Shown: positions 15,677-25,452, counted from the first letter of the stretch. The stretch: DNA of 64,000 bases from JADLGH01 sp964586675 (GCA_964586675.1 CAZPHQ010000007.1:1-64000); one strand, 5' to 3'. Program-made: numbers and translations. The notes: a model not told the origin generated them from the letters alone.

Positions 15677-17560
15677 TCAAAGTGAAAGGGTCGTAACTTC
15701 CCTTTCGGCCATCTTAAGCATTCGGGAAAAATTATGTAAAAGATTTTGAAGAAGAGTCATCTTTATCGTGGGATGCGTTCTCCCGAGCTCGTCGAACGAC
15801 GAGGTCGAAAGAAGGTAGCATTCGACTTCCGTATCGGCGTATACGTCCGCGGACCGCACGGTGCGGTTTATAACGGCTATCTCGCCGAAGGCCATACCGG
15901 CGGAGAGAGTCGAAAGCCGCTTGATCTGTCCATTTGGAAGATCGACCCTGACGCTCACCTCGCCGCTCATTAGAAGAAATATCTCGGCCGCCGGGTCACC
16001 CTTCCGGATTATCAGGTCTCCCGATCTGTAGGTCTTGCTCTTAAGGAGCGATTCAAGGGTCGCTACTTCGTTAGGAGTTAGCCCGCGGCAGAGGTCGTGC
16101 TCCGCGAGAGTCACTTTATGATCGTCGTCGTCAGTTCGGAGCTGCTCTATAAGGCGGTTCTCGCACCACTCGAGGGCGATGTCATTATCGGGGAAGACAT
16201 GCAGGAGCGTGCTCTCCCGTTCCTCGCTATTGAGCTGCTCTTCGAGGTATCTGTTGATTTTTGAATGCCTCGGCTGGAGGTTCACCAGCAGGAGTCTCTT
16301 GCCGCAGTGTCCCATGGTCTCGATCAGCTCGACGATTATCTTTGCCGACGATTCCTCGATATTCGTTACACGTTTGAAATCGATAACGGCCATGTCGAGG
16401 GAATCGCTCGCATCTACTATCTTCCGTATGGCCAGCTCGACGGTCGAAAACACGAGATCGCCGTGGAGCTCGTATACTTTTACGAGCGAGCCGAATTTGT
16501 CGAGGATTTCAGTCTCGCGTTCGCCCCGGTGCCGTTTCGACCTTATCGTGGATAGATCATACTGAGTCCGTATTACGGAACGCGACGAGCGCGGGACGCG
16601 AAGGCAGTGAAGGTTGAAATCCTTTGAAATGTTCTTGCATACCTCGATTCCGCGGACGCTGTTCCCCCGCGAGTCCAGCGGCGGGGAGAACACTCCGATC
16701 CCGGCCTGTCCGGGCATGACGGCCATTATTCCGCCTGCCACGCCGCTTTTAGCGGGGATGCCGATCCAGTACATCCACTCGCCGGCATAGTCGTACATCC
16801 CGCAGGTGGTCATGATCGTCATGATATTTTCGAGGAAGTCGCTGCTTATCGCGCGCTCTTTCGTCATGGGATTGACCCCGCCGTTCGCCAGCGTGGCGGC
16901 CATGAGGCTGAGGTCGCGGCAATCGACCGAGATCGAGCACTGCTTGAAGTAAAGGTCGAGGGCCAGATCGGGGTGCTCACTCAGGATGTCGAAGTTCCGC
17001 AGCATGTGCCCGATAGCGCGGTTACGGTGCCCCGTTTCTTTTTCGGACATGTAGACGGTATTGTCTATGCTGAGATTGCGTCCGGCATAGGTGGAAAAAA
17101 CGCCTAAGATTCTCTGCATTATGTCTTCGCGCGAGCTGCCCTTAACGAGCGACGTCGTCGCTATGGCGCCTGCATTTATCATCGGGTTAAACGGACAACC
17201 AGTATCCGGGGTCAGGCTGATGGAGTTGAAGGCGTCTCCCGTCGGCTCGACGCCGATTTTCCTCAAAACTGCATCTATCCCCCTGTCCTCGAGGGCAATG
17301 CCGTAAACGAAGGGTTTCGAGATCGACTGAATCGTGAACGGAAGGCGGGTATCCCCGACTTCGTATACGCGGCCGTCAGTCGTGGCTATGCTGATGCCGA
17401 ACCAGTCGGGATCGGCCTTGGAAAGCTCCGGGATATAGGTCGCTACCTGCCCGCCCTGAATCTTGCAGCATTTTGCATGGAGCTTGTCGAGGTAGCGCTG
17501 TATCGGGGATAAAACCTGAATATCCGATTCTCTCTGCGTGAGCTGTCCTGCTGCTGACAT
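15677..17560 (-). CDS. glsA: Glutaminase A fused to STAS and cyclic-nucleotide-binding domains
   Basis: The start at MSAAGQL has AAGGGGGG just upstream. Residues about 15-320 are a serine-type glutaminase (beta-lactamase fold) with the Ser-Lys dyad in QSISKPF, plus FNPMINAGAIA and the C-terminal GVAGGIMAVMPGQAG. It deaminates glutamine to glutamate in the cytoplasm. Residues about 350-465 form a STAS domain (VIDFKRVTNIEESSAKI). Residues about 480-600 form a cNMP-binding domain with FGEIAVINRTVRSADV, which keeps the Gly-Glu and Arg-Ser-Ala of the phosphate-binding cassette, so ligand binding is plausible. The fusion suggests allosteric control by cAMP. A CHASE2 adenylate cyclase lies 5 kb away on the same strand. 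Confidence 0.85.
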   Translation of the reverse strand: MSAAGQLTQRESDIQVLSPIQRYLDKLHAKCCKIQGGQVATYIPELSKADPDWFGISIATTDGRVYEVGDTRLPFTIQSISKPFVYGIALEDRGIDAVLRKIGVEPTGDAFNSISLTPDTGCPFNPMINAGAIATTSLVKGSSREDIMQRILGVFSTYAGRNLSIDNTVYMSEKETGHRNRAIGHMLRNFDILSEHPDLALDLYFKQCSISVDCRDLSLMAATLANGGVNPMTKERAISSDFLENIMTIMTTCGMYDYAGEWMYWIGIPAKSGVAGGIMAVMPGQAGIGVFSPPLDSRGNSVRGIEVCKNISKDFNLHCLRVPRSSRSVIRTQYDLSTIRSKRHRGERETEILDKFGSLVKVYELHGDLVFSTVELAIRKIVDASDSLDMAVIDFKRVTNIEESSAKIIVELIETMGHCGKRLLLVNLQPRHSKINRYLEEQLNSEERESTLLHVFPDNDIALEWCENRLIEQLRTDDDDHKVTLAEHDLCRGLTPNEVATLESLLKSKTYRSGDLIIRKGDPAAEIFLLMSGEVSVRVDLPNGQIKRLSTLSAGMAFGEIAVINRTVRSADVYADTEVECYLLSTSSFDELGRTHPTIKMTLLQNLLHNFSRMLKMAEREVTTLSL

Positions 17561-18219
17561 ATAACCCCCCTTCTCTCTATGTGATGCTTGCAATCCGAAT
17601 GCCAGAGAGCCTTTATCATCCGGCGGGATTGGCGAGCTCGAAAAACCTCTCTTACCGTCCGAAAGAAAAGGATAATTAATAAAAAATTATAGCGGCTTGT
17701 GGAAAGAAAGGCGGTCTCGTGTTCGCCCGGACTCCCGGTGCTGCATAAAAATAAAGCAGCCATGCCGGGTTTTTACGCAATTCCGACTATGTGAACCCGG
17801 TAATTCCCCATGAAATACCAGGTTTTTCAGCCCCATAATATACTGACAGAAAATGCAGGAAATTTCAAAATAATGATTAAATTATGGGCATTTCAATTAA
17901 CTTCGAACCCAAGAAAAGGCAGCCTGATGTATTCTCCGAAAGCCGGAGCGCTTGAGATGGAATGTTTTTTGTAATGGAAATTCCTGAGGTGCTCTGGTGT
18001 GCATGCGAATTACTGAAACTGTATTTAAACTCTCCGGAAGTCGGAGTCATAGAATAACGGCCAAGGATCTATAACTTGATTTCAAACTTTACTGGTATAT
18101 ATAATTTCGTCGAGGGCAGTTTCGAATAAAAGAATCGCGATAATTAAAAACTCAGGCGGAGCGGGAATTTACCGGACTTCAAAAAGAAGCGCGTTATCTC
18201 GTGACCGAATTGGAATAGG
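17561..18219. other. Intergenic region without a recognisable gene
   Basis: This divergent spacer between the glutaminase fusion and the MBL-fold gene is AT-rich. Two short related hairpin-like sequences occur (CTCCGAAAGCCGGAG near 17935 and CTCCGGAAGTCGGAG near 18032). No convincing reading frame, tRNA or promoter was found. Confidence 0.5.
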
Positions 18220-18969
18220 ATGAAAATACATATACTGGGCTCAGGGACTTGTGTCCCCAATGTCAGAAGAGGCTCGGCGGGTTACGCTATAGAGCTCTCG
18301 AAGTCGAAAATCCTGCTCGACTGCGGTAACGGTACTACCTGGAAACTCGGCAAGGTGGGCGTCGATTACCTGAGCGTCGATCATATTTTTATAACACATT
18401 TTCATCCCGACCATACTGCGGATCTGATCCCGTTCTTGTTCGCCACGAAATATCCTCATCCCGACAGGTTCAGGGAAAAACCCCTTTTCGTCTGGGGGCC
18501 CGAGGGCTTCGGCGATTTTTATACGTCTTTAAAGTTGGCTTTTAACGACTGGATAGCGCCTGATACGCTGATCGTGAAAGAGGTCAACGGGGCGCCAATG
18601 GAGATCGACGATTTCGTCATGACCGCGGGAGACACTTTTCACACGGACAACAGCGTCGCCTACAGGATAGAATCGGACGGAAAATCGGTCGTATACTCCG
18701 GCGACACCGGATACACGGAATCGCTTATCGAGCTGGCTCAGGATGCGGATTTGCTTATTATTGAGTGCTCTTTTCCCGACGAGCTCAAGTTTAAAACACA
18801 TCTGACGCCGACCGAGGTCGGTATGATAGCCCGCGCATCCCGGGCAAAAAAAATAATCCTCACACACCTCTACACCGACTGCGACGAAATCGACATAGTC
18901 GGCCAGGTCAGGGAACACGTGGACGTCGACGTGATCGTGGCCGAAGACCTGATGCAGATCAGCATCTGA
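18220..18969 (+). CDS. MBL-fold metallo-hydrolase (RNase Z-like family)
   Basis: The 249-residue cytoplasmic protein has the metallo-beta-lactamase zinc site HFHPDH (about residues 65-70), DCGN strand upstream, YSGDTGYTESL (metal-bridging Asp) and the final LTHLYTD histidine. Length and order (no signal peptide, GSGTCVPNVRRGSAGY at the N-terminus) fit the RNase Z/ElaC and related hydrolase group rather than beta-lactamases. The exosite arm that marks true tRNA processing enzymes is not obvious, so the substrate is left open. It stands alone on the plus strand. Confidence 0.8.
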   Translation: MKIHILGSGTCVPNVRRGSAGYAIELSKSKILLDCGNGTTWKLGKVGVDYLSVDHIFITHFHPDHTADLIPFLFATKYPHPDRFREKPLFVWGPEGFGDFYTSLKLAFNDWIAPDTLIVKEVNGAPMEIDDFVMTAGDTFHTDNSVAYRIESDGKSVVYSGDTGYTESLIELAQDADLLIIECSFPDELKFKTHLTPTEVGMIARASRAKKIILTHLYTDCDEIDIVGQVREHVDVDVIVAEDLMQISI

Positions 18970-19059
18970 GGGCCGGCCCGGAATCAGGCAGGTGGCTCCC
19001 GCCGCTAAAAACCTGCGGAGCGTTTTCTTCCCGATAGTTATCCCCGGAAGCTTTTCACC

Positions 19060-19887
19060 CTATGCGGAAGCAGCCTTCCGGCGCATCGCGAGAAACGCGG
19101 CGATTCCCATTATCCCTGCCAGAAAGATCAAACCCCATTCCGACATCGTGGGAATATTTTCAACCGATGAGCAGTCTCCGAAAGAGAGATTCGATACGAG
19201 AATCCCGTATCCGTTCGTTAACCTTATGCTCGTGATCGGGCTGTTTCTCGACTGAACTCCGAAGAACGGTCCGTCCGGCGTCGCCCGAACCTGCGTTGTC
19301 CCCAATAACTCATCGCCGGGACCGAATACGTCGATAGTGACAATGCTGGAATCTATCGCGAAGGTGAAGAGGTTGATTCCGACGCCTTTTATTCCGGGCT
19401 CCTGGAAGGTGATTTCACTGTTGTCGTTGAAATCGTTAGCCCCCACGACAACATCGGTCATACCCGGAAAAAAAGAAGGGGTGATAACCACCAGGTCACC
19501 GTTAGCCGCAAACGGCAAGCCGATCAATGAAAATCCCTCGATCAATGCCCCCGGCGCGAAACAGTCGTCGTTCGTGGAGCTGTTAAACGGACCCGGACAG
19601 CTCAAAATGCTATCCGGCGGCAAGAGCGTTTGTCCGAAATTCTCCAGCTCGAGTGGTTTGCATACGAATGTGAATTGTGACTCGTTGCTGAAGATGGTTA
19701 GCTCCCCCAACTGAAAGGCTTTCGAGCCGTTATCTTCGAGCGCTTTTGTCGACGAAGACATATTTTCAGGTGTGAATGCGTCGGAGGGGTTCAGCTCCGT
19801 ATACGATCCCTGCGCTTTTAACTGTGCCGGAGTGAGAAAAAATAAAAAGAACAGAACCAACAATAATGCAAGCGTGAACAACCTCAT
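19060..19887 (-). CDS. Exported protein with IPTL-CTERM sorting signal
   Basis: The 275-residue protein has an N-terminal signal peptide (LFTLALLLVLFFLFFLTPAQ) and a strong AAAGGGGG Shine-Dalgarno. The middle is a beta-sandwich-like domain with FAIDSSIVTIDVFGPGDE and a Cys pair. The end is a textbook IPTL-CTERM: IPTMSEWGLIFLAG, a hydrophobic helix, then RRKAAS. In the known system exosortase H recognises IPTLxxWG tails. No exosortase gene is in this window, so the enzyme must be encoded elsewhere. The ligand or role of the mature domain is unknown. Confidence 0.8.
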   Translation of the reverse strand: MRLFTLALLLVLFFLFFLTPAQLKAQGSYTELNPSDAFTPENMSSSTKALEDNGSKAFQLGELTIFSNESQFTFVCKPLELENFGQTLLPPDSILSCPGPFNSSTNDDCFAPGALIEGFSLIGLPFAANGDLVVITPSFFPGMTDVVVGANDFNDNSEITFQEPGIKGVGINLFTFAIDSSIVTIDVFGPGDELLGTTQVRATPDGPFFGVQSRNSPITSIRLTNGYGILVSNLSFGDCSSVENIPTMSEWGLIFLAGIMGIAAFLAMRRKAASA

Positions 19888-20010
19888 GAATATCCCCCTT
19901 TAAAACTTGCTTTATTACGTTTTTAGATATTATAGATTAATAAAAGTCCGTTACAATAGTCATGTTGAATGCAATTATTATATCTGCAATATCCCGGAGC
20001 GTAGAGACGA

Positions 20011-20574
20011 ATGGACGAGAACAGCGGCAGAAATACCGGTAAATACGCAGCTTTTCTTCTCGGCGTCAACATCGGCCCGCATAAACGGGTGCCGATGAAA
20101 GACCTCAGGGAGATGTTCGAGCGCATGGGCTTCAGGAACGTCCGAACCCTCCTTGCGTCAGGGAACGTCCTCTTCGATTCTTCCGGGAAAAACGCGGCGG
20201 CGCTCGCCGGCGAACTGGAAGGGCAGTTGAAAAAAACCTTTGGCTTCGAGGTCGGGGTTATCGTCCGTCCCATCGCCGACATTAAGAAAATGATCGATGC
20301 CGACCCATTTAAGAAAGTGAGAGTTACGAAAGACGTCCGCCTCTACGTTACTTTCTATACCGGGGAGCCTCAGAAAAAAATCGCCCTGCCATACAAGGCG
20401 GAGGACGAGGAGGGAGGAGTGGTTCGCATTTTCGACATCTCGGACAACGTCGTTTACAGTGTAGTCACACTGGGCGAGTCAGGAACGACCGAGGCAATGA
20501 ACATTCTCAAAAAACTATTCGGCAAGAAGATTACGACGAGAAACTGGAACACAGTCAAAAAACTTGGTGCGTAA
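20011..20574 (+). CDS. DUF1697 family protein
   Basis: The 187-residue protein matches DUF1697 over its full length: YAAFLLGVNIGPHKRVPMKDL, the RTLLASGNVLF strand and TTRNWNTVKKL at the end are family signatures. No catalytic function is established for this family. It is convergent with the sigma-54 activator gene, whose stop codon is 13 bp away. Confidence 0.85.
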   Translation: MDENSGRNTGKYAAFLLGVNIGPHKRVPMKDLREMFERMGFRNVRTLLASGNVLFDSSGKNAAALAGELEGQLKKTFGFEVGVIVRPIADIKKMIDADPFKKVRVTKDVRLYVTFYTGEPQKKIALPYKAEDEEGGVVRIFDISDNVVYSVVTLGESGTTEAMNILKKLFGKKITTRNWNTVKKLGA

Positions 20575-20586
20575 TTAGAGAACAAT

Positions 20587-23094
20587 CTAGAAAGCGCGCT
20601 CCGGCCTTTTTATGCCGAGCTTTTTCATACGCGATCTGAGCGTATCAGGGTTCATTCCCAGTATAAGCGCAGCCCCGTTTTTCCCGTGGACGACCCAGTT
20701 GGTGTCTTCGAGCACCCGGACAATGTGAGCCCGCTCCACATCCTCGAGCGTCCCCGAGTCCGGGGCCCCCGGGCCCTCGTCGGCCCTCTCTTCGAGCGCC
20801 TCGTCTATCCGGACTATAGGCTCGCGGGCGAGAACGACAGCCCTCTCTACCACATTCTGGAGCTCCCTTATATTCCCCGGCCACGAATAGCTCATCAGCC
20901 GCTCCATCGTGCCTGCCGATATGCCGTCCATGCGCTTTCCCATGTCCTTTGCGAATTTCGCGAGAAAGAAATTCGCGAGTATCGGTATGTCCGATTTCCT
21001 GTCTTTCAGCGGCGGCACCGTCAGCGGGAAAACGCTCAGGCGGTAAAAAAGGTCCGACCGGAACGAGCCCGATTTAATTTCCTCTTTCAGTTTTTTATTC
21101 GTGGCGGCGATGATACGCACGTCAACTTTGATCGGCACGCTGCTTCCCACCCTCTCGAACTCCCCTTCCTGAAGGACTCTTAAAAGCTTGACCTGCGTAT
21201 CGAGCGGCAGCTCTCCGACTTCGTCGAGGAATATAGTCCCTTTATCCGCCAGCTCGAACCTCCCGATCCTCTGCTGAACCGCTCCTGTAAAGGCGCCCTT
21301 CTCGTGGCCGAACAGCTCGCTCTCGACGAGTCCCGCCGAAATCGCTCCGCAGTTAACCTTGACCAGCGGCCTCTCCCTCCTCTGGCTGAGGTTGTGAATC
21401 GCGCGCGCAATGAGCTCCTTTCCCGTGCCGGTCTCTCCCAGTATTAGAACGGCGGCGTCCGTTGGCGCGACCTTCTCTATGTCCAGAAGAAGGTTCTTGA
21501 GGAGCGGGCTCTCGCCGATTATCTCCTCGAAGTTATACTCCGTCTTGATCTCTTCCTGGAGATAAATGTTCTCCGCCTGGAGCCGGTTCTTGAGCTCTTC
21601 CACTTCGGTCAGCGCTTCTTTTAACGCCTCCGCTTGTTTTGCGTTGTTGATCGCCGTTTCGATCTGCTGCGCGACGAGATCGAGCAGCTTTATCTCGTCT
21701 TCGTCGAAATTATTTTTGTAAGCTGAAGTTATGTGAAGCGTGCCGACGGCCTTGCCGCCGAAGAAAATGGGCATGGAGAGATAGCTCTTTATATCGGTGT
21801 CTCTTCCGGCCTCTCCGAGCGCCGTATCCTGATCGATGTCGGCGCAGTGAACGGACTTTCCATCCAGTATGACCTTCCAGGTGAGCCCCCTCGGGTAGGG
21901 GATCCTTCCCGCCCGCTCGATGTACCATTCCGGGCAGCCTCTCTCCGCCCTTATGACGGCGTCCGATCCTTCGGTCAGGTATATCAGAACGTGCTTAACC
22001 TTTTCTACGTTCTCGCTGAGCGAATCGACTGCGTTCTCGAGAACCTCCTGGAGATCGATAGACCTGTGAACGCTCCTGGTCACCCTGCCGATAATCGCTT
22101 CATAGCGGTTCTTCCTCGAGAGCTGGGCGAAGTTCTCCCTGAGCGCAGCCTCGGCGCGCCTCCGCTCCATTCCGGTACGGAGCGCAAGTATGCCGTACGT
22201 CAGGTTTCCGGCCAGCTGCTTCAGCATCTTGATCTTCTCGGGGTTAAAGGCGTCGGGCCGTCTGGCGTAGATGTTGAGCGCTCCGAAAGGCGCGGAGCCC
22301 GAGATCATGGGTATGCTGACGGCCGAGGAATATCCTCTCCTGAGAGCTTCGTCATGCCAGGGGGCGAAATCCGGGTCCGACAGTATATCTCTGCATATGG
22401 ATATCTCTCCCGTGCCGATGGCCTTGCCGACATGGCCGCCGCCCGTTTCGGAGCCGTCCCACGAGATGCCGAGCGCTTCGAGATTTTCTCTCCCGTAGCC
22501 CGCCTCGGCCACTGGACGGAGGGCTTTCTTGCCGTCGTCCCTAAACCCAACCCACGCCATTTCGTACCCGCCGACCTCGACGATTATCCTGCATATCTCT
22601 TTGAGTAAAGCTGTTTCGTCCGTGGTCCGTATTACAGCCTGCGTGCATTCGCTGAGCGCCCTGAGCGCGCGGTTAACCCTGTAGAGCTCCTGCTCGGCCC
22701 ATCTCCGCTCCCTCCTCTCCTCGGCTTCGCGGAGCGCACGCCGCACCGCCGGCGCCACCCTCGACAGCCGCTCCTTAAGGACATAATCCACGGCGCCGCC
22801 CTTAAGGGCCTCGACAGCAACTTCCTCGCCGAGCGTCCCCGATACGAAAATGAAAGGCACGTCGGGGCATCGCTCCCGCGCCATTCCGAGGGCGGAAAGT
22901 CCGTCGAAAGATGGCAGTGTAAAATCCGTGAGTATGAGGTCGAATCCGCCCTCCTCGATGCGGGCGGCGAAATCGGCTTCGGTCTCGACGCGCGTTACGT
23001 CGCAGACGATGCCCTCTGATTCGAGCATCGCCTGTATAAGCTCGGCGTCCCGGGGGTCGTCTTCGAGGTGGAGGATGTGTAAAGGACGTTCCAT
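20587..23094 (-). CDS. Sigma-54-dependent response regulator (REC-GAF-GAF-AAA+-Fis)
   Basis: The 835-residue regulator has a receiver domain at 1-120 with the phospho-acceptor in LILTDFTLPSF and Lys in VDYVLKERL. Two GAF domains follow (about 140-310 and 335-490) and a short coiled coil (about 495-525). The AAA+ sigma-54 module (about 535-760) has Walker A GETGTGKE, the sigma-54-contacting GAFTGA loop and Walker B IFLDEVGELPL. A Fis-type helix-turn-helix is at the C-terminus (GAALILGMNPDTLRSRMKKLG). It should activate sigma-54 promoters after phosphorylation and small-ligand sensing. Two-component partners lie just upstream, and a consensus sigma-54 promoter is 2.3 kb away. Confidence 0.92.
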   Translation of the reverse strand: MERPLHILHLEDDPRDAELIQAMLESEGIVCDVTRVETEADFAARIEEGGFDLILTDFTLPSFDGLSALGMARERCPDVPFIFVSGTLGEEVAVEALKGGAVDYVLKERLSRVAPAVRRALREAEERRERRWAEQELYRVNRALRALSECTQAVIRTTDETALLKEICRIIVEVGGYEMAWVGFRDDGKKALRPVAEAGYGRENLEALGISWDGSETGGGHVGKAIGTGEISICRDILSDPDFAPWHDEALRRGYSSAVSIPMISGSAPFGALNIYARRPDAFNPEKIKMLKQLAGNLTYGILALRTGMERRRAEAALRENFAQLSRKNRYEAIIGRVTRSVHRSIDLQEVLENAVDSLSENVEKVKHVLIYLTEGSDAVIRAERGCPEWYIERAGRIPYPRGLTWKVILDGKSVHCADIDQDTALGEAGRDTDIKSYLSMPIFFGGKAVGTLHITSAYKNNFDEDEIKLLDLVAQQIETAINNAKQAEALKEALTEVEELKNRLQAENIYLQEEIKTEYNFEEIIGESPLLKNLLLDIEKVAPTDAAVLILGETGTGKELIARAIHNLSQRRERPLVKVNCGAISAGLVESELFGHEKGAFTGAVQQRIGRFELADKGTIFLDEVGELPLDTQVKLLRVLQEGEFERVGSSVPIKVDVRIIAATNKKLKEEIKSGSFRSDLFYRLSVFPLTVPPLKDRKSDIPILANFFLAKFAKDMGKRMDGISAGTMERLMSYSWPGNIRELQNVVERAVVLAREPIVRIDEALEERADEGPGAPDSGTLEDVERAHIVRVLEDTNWVVHGKNGAALILGMNPDTLRSRMKKLGIKRPERAF

Positions 23095-23127
23095 AATGCC
23101 ATCCGCGTGCCGCTATGAAAAATCGGG

Positions 23128-23580
23128 TTATTCTCTTTTCATGCTTCCGGGCGGCGGCTCGTTTATTATCGCCCAGAAGACGCCAAGCTCCTTTATGGCG
23201 TTTACGAATTCGTGAAAGTCGACAGGTTTTACAACGTAAGCGTTCACCCCGAGCTTGTAGCTGTCCACGACGTCCCTCTCTTCGCGCGAAGAGGTAAGCA
23301 TAACGACGGGGACAGCCTTCGTATTCTCGTCCGACCTGATGCGGCTCAGAACCTCGAGCCCGTCCACCTTCGGCAGCTTAAGATCGAGGAGGATCACGGC
23401 GGGGTAGCCGTTCGGGCCGCCACCGGATTTCCCGCGCTCGTAGAGGTAGCGAAGGGCTTCTTCGCCGTCCCGCGCGAGCACGACTTCATTTGCAAGATTA
23501 TATTCGGCAAGTGCGGTCAGGGTGAGCTCGACGTCCTTGGGATCGTCCTCTACAAGTAAAATGCGTCCGAGTTTATTCAT
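23128..23580 (-). CDS. Single-domain response regulator (Rcp1-like)
   Basis: The start is MNKLGRILLVEDDPKD, which overlaps the stop of the kinase gene by a few bases and has GGGAGCAGG just upstream. That suggests translational coupling. The 150-residue product is a lone receiver domain: acidic pair in VEDD, phospho-acceptor Asp in ILLDLKLPKVDG, Thr/Ser in VMLTSS and Lys in VVKPVDF. No output domain is present, as in the CheY/Rcp1 family that pairs with phytochrome-type kinases, so it may act as a phosphate relay between the kinase and the larger regulator downstream. Confidence 0.88.
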   Translation of the reverse strand: MNKLGRILLVEDDPKDVELTLTALAEYNLANEVVLARDGEEALRYLYERGKSGGGPNGYPAVILLDLKLPKVDGLEVLSRIRSDENTKAVPVVMLTSSREERDVVDSYKLGVNAYVVKPVDFHEFVNAIKELGVFWAIINEPPPGSMKRE

Positions 23581-25177
23581 GACCTGCTCCCTCCGGCGGC
23601 CCGGGAAGGGTAAAGTAGATGGTCGCGCCTTTATCGGAAGCGCCCTCCGCCCAGACCCTGCCCCCATGACGGTATATTATACGCTGTACGTGTGCAAGTC
23701 CTATTCCAGTGCCTTCGAACTCCTCGGCCCTGTGGAGCCTCTGGAATACCCCGAAGAGCTTGTGCGCATACTTCATATCGAAACCGACCCCGTTGTCCCT
23801 GACAAAGATTACAATCTCGTTTGTTTCGCCGCGGGTGTGCCCTATCTCGATCTCGGCCCGCTCGCGCTGCCGAGTGAATTTGACCGCGTTCGAAAAAATG
23901 TTCACGAGCACAAGTCTCAGCATGGAGCGGTCTCCGAAAACATCCGGCAGCGCGCCCATTCGCCAGGCTATGTCGCGTCCGTCGGTCTCTCTCGCGAGCT
24001 CGCCGCATATTTCACTTACCAGCTGCTCCAGGCTTACGCGCGATTTCTTGATCTCTGCCCGGCCGGTCCTCGAAAACGAGAGGAGGTCGTCTATAAGCTC
24101 GCCCATCCGTTTCGCCGATTCGAGAATCGTCATAACATAACGCGCACTTTTTTCGTCGAGATCGGAAGAAGCGCTCTTCTGAAGTAGCTCGGCGTACCCG
24201 GCCAGGTGACGGAGCGGCGCACGGAGGTCGTGAGATACGGAGTAGGCGAAAGCTTCGAGCTCCCTGTTGACCTCTCCGAGCTCGTCCGTCCGTTCTGCGA
24301 CCCTCGTCTCGAGCTCTTCGTTAAGCTTTCGGATGCCTTCCTCGGCCCGTTTCCGCTCGGTAATGTCGTTATTAGTTTCGAGCACGGAAGCAGTCTGTCC
24401 GAGCTCGTCCTTCTGCACGGCCCACCTGCTCGCGACGACTACCTGCGAGCCGTCTCTTCTGGTGTGTACCAGCTCTCCCTCCCAGTGGCCGCTCCGGGCA
24501 AGCTGGGCCATTATATACTCGAGCGGCTCGGGGAATACCGTTTGAAGAAGCTCGTGCGTAACCCTGCCGACAGCCTCGCCGCTCTTCCATCCATAGAGCT
24601 CCTCCGCCCCCCTGTTCCAATACGTGATAAGGCCCGCCTTGTCGCGCACGAAGATCGAGTCGTGCGTCAGATGGAGGAGGCCCGCCTGTTTGTGCAATAT
24701 CTTCTCGGCATGTTTTCGTTCTTCAATCTCGGTCAAGAGAAGAGCATTCGATCTCTCGAGCTGCCTCGTCCGCTCGAGAACCCGCCCTTCGAGCTCGTCG
24801 CGGGCCCTGGCGAGCGCCGTCTCCCTGTCTTTCAGCCGGGAGCTGACGAATCCCGAAACGAATGCGAATATGAAAAACACTATAACAAAAGGCAGGTTCT
24901 TCGGATCGTGCGAAAATTGGCCAAAGGGAGGGGTGAAATAATAATCGACCGCCAGCGTGCTGAGCACGACAGCCATGAATCCCGGCCCCTTGCCCAGGAA
25001 CCATGTGCTCCCGATGACGACCCAAACGAAAAAAAAGCTCCGCCAGAAAGGGGTCGAAAACGCTTTTTGAAGGAGGAGCGTAAGCACGACCGCCAGAGCC
25101 ACGAGAATTATGCAGAGCCCGTATCTCCAGAGGATCGATAGAATCAATTCCCGGCCCGTGCTCTTTTGCATCTGCAT
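23573..25177 (-). CDS. Membrane sensor histidine kinase (DUF4118-PAS-HisKA-HATPase)
   Basis: The 534-residue kinase has an N-terminal block of about four transmembrane helices that matches DUF4118, the KdpD-type membrane module (VVLSTLAVDYYFTPPF). A coiled coil (about 105-150) follows, then a PAS domain (about 160-275: DSIFVRDKAGLITYWN...). The phospho-His lies in AYSVSHDLRAPLRHLAGY, and the HATPase domain has N-box FSNAVKF and G-boxes DNGVGFDM and GTGIGLAHV. The HisKA type is that of bacteriophytochrome kinases. It is transcribed with the two response regulators and divergent from the STAS-ECF operon. Confidence 0.9.
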   Translation of the reverse strand: MQMQKSTGRELILSILWRYGLCIILVALAVVLTLLLQKAFSTPFWRSFFFVWVVIGSTWFLGKGPGFMAVVLSTLAVDYYFTPPFGQFSHDPKNLPFVIVFFIFAFVSGFVSSRLKDRETALARARDELEGRVLERTRQLERSNALLLTEIEERKHAEKILHKQAGLLHLTHDSIFVRDKAGLITYWNRGAEELYGWKSGEAVGRVTHELLQTVFPEPLEYIMAQLARSGHWEGELVHTRRDGSQVVVASRWAVQKDELGQTASVLETNNDITERKRAEEGIRKLNEELETRVAERTDELGEVNRELEAFAYSVSHDLRAPLRHLAGYAELLQKSASSDLDEKSARYVMTILESAKRMGELIDDLLSFSRTGRAEIKKSRVSLEQLVSEICGELARETDGRDIAWRMGALPDVFGDRSMLRLVLVNIFSNAVKFTRQRERAEIEIGHTRGETNEIVIFVRDNGVGFDMKYAHKLFGVFQRLHRAEEFEGTGIGLAHVQRIIYRHGGRVWAEGASDKGATIYFTLPGPPEGAGHE

Positions 25178-25304
25178 CTCATCCTTCGGGCTAGGGGGCG
25201 AGTCCCGCCGCCCGACTGAATTAGAAAAAGACTTAGAAAGAAATGTGCCAGCTCCCTGAAAACGATATCTATGGATAAATTACGCGTCAAGACTGGCATC
25301 GGAG

Positions 25305-25339
25305 TCGTTATATTTCCCGGCGGTCGTGATATATCCCGA
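25305..25339 (+). promoter_or_regulatory. Two tandem activator-like sites upstream of the sigma-54 promoter
   Basis: TCGTTATATTTCCCGG (25305-25320) and TCGTGATATATCCCGA (25324-25339) are 16-bp near-identical sites 19 bp apart. The second is almost palindromic (TCG-n-GATATATC-n-CGA). They lie about 100-130 bp before the -24 box, the usual place for upstream activator sites of NtrC-type proteins. Assignment to the neighbouring activator is inference. Confidence 0.5.
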
Positions 25340-25436
25340 CACCTTCCGGGCAGGCCGGGAGAAGAGAAAATTTCCGAATCTAATAAACGGAGGGACTTGT
25401 GCGTTTTCTGGCGCGCGTAATCTGGGATTCTTTCTC

Positions 25437-25452
25437 TGGCACGAGTATTGCA
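25437..25452 (+). promoter_or_regulatory. rpoN-dependent promoter: Consensus sigma-54 promoter (-24/-12)
   Basis: TGGCACGAGTATTGCA matches the sigma-54 consensus TGGCACRNNNNTTGCW at every specified position, with GG and GC at the required spacing. Transcription would start about 25463, just before the STAS gene. Confidence 0.85.

Noticed and set aside
17935..18050. Two CTCCG(A/G)AAG-type hairpins as a regulatory pair
   Set aside because: They are short and imperfect; no associated reading frame or promoter makes them meaningful.
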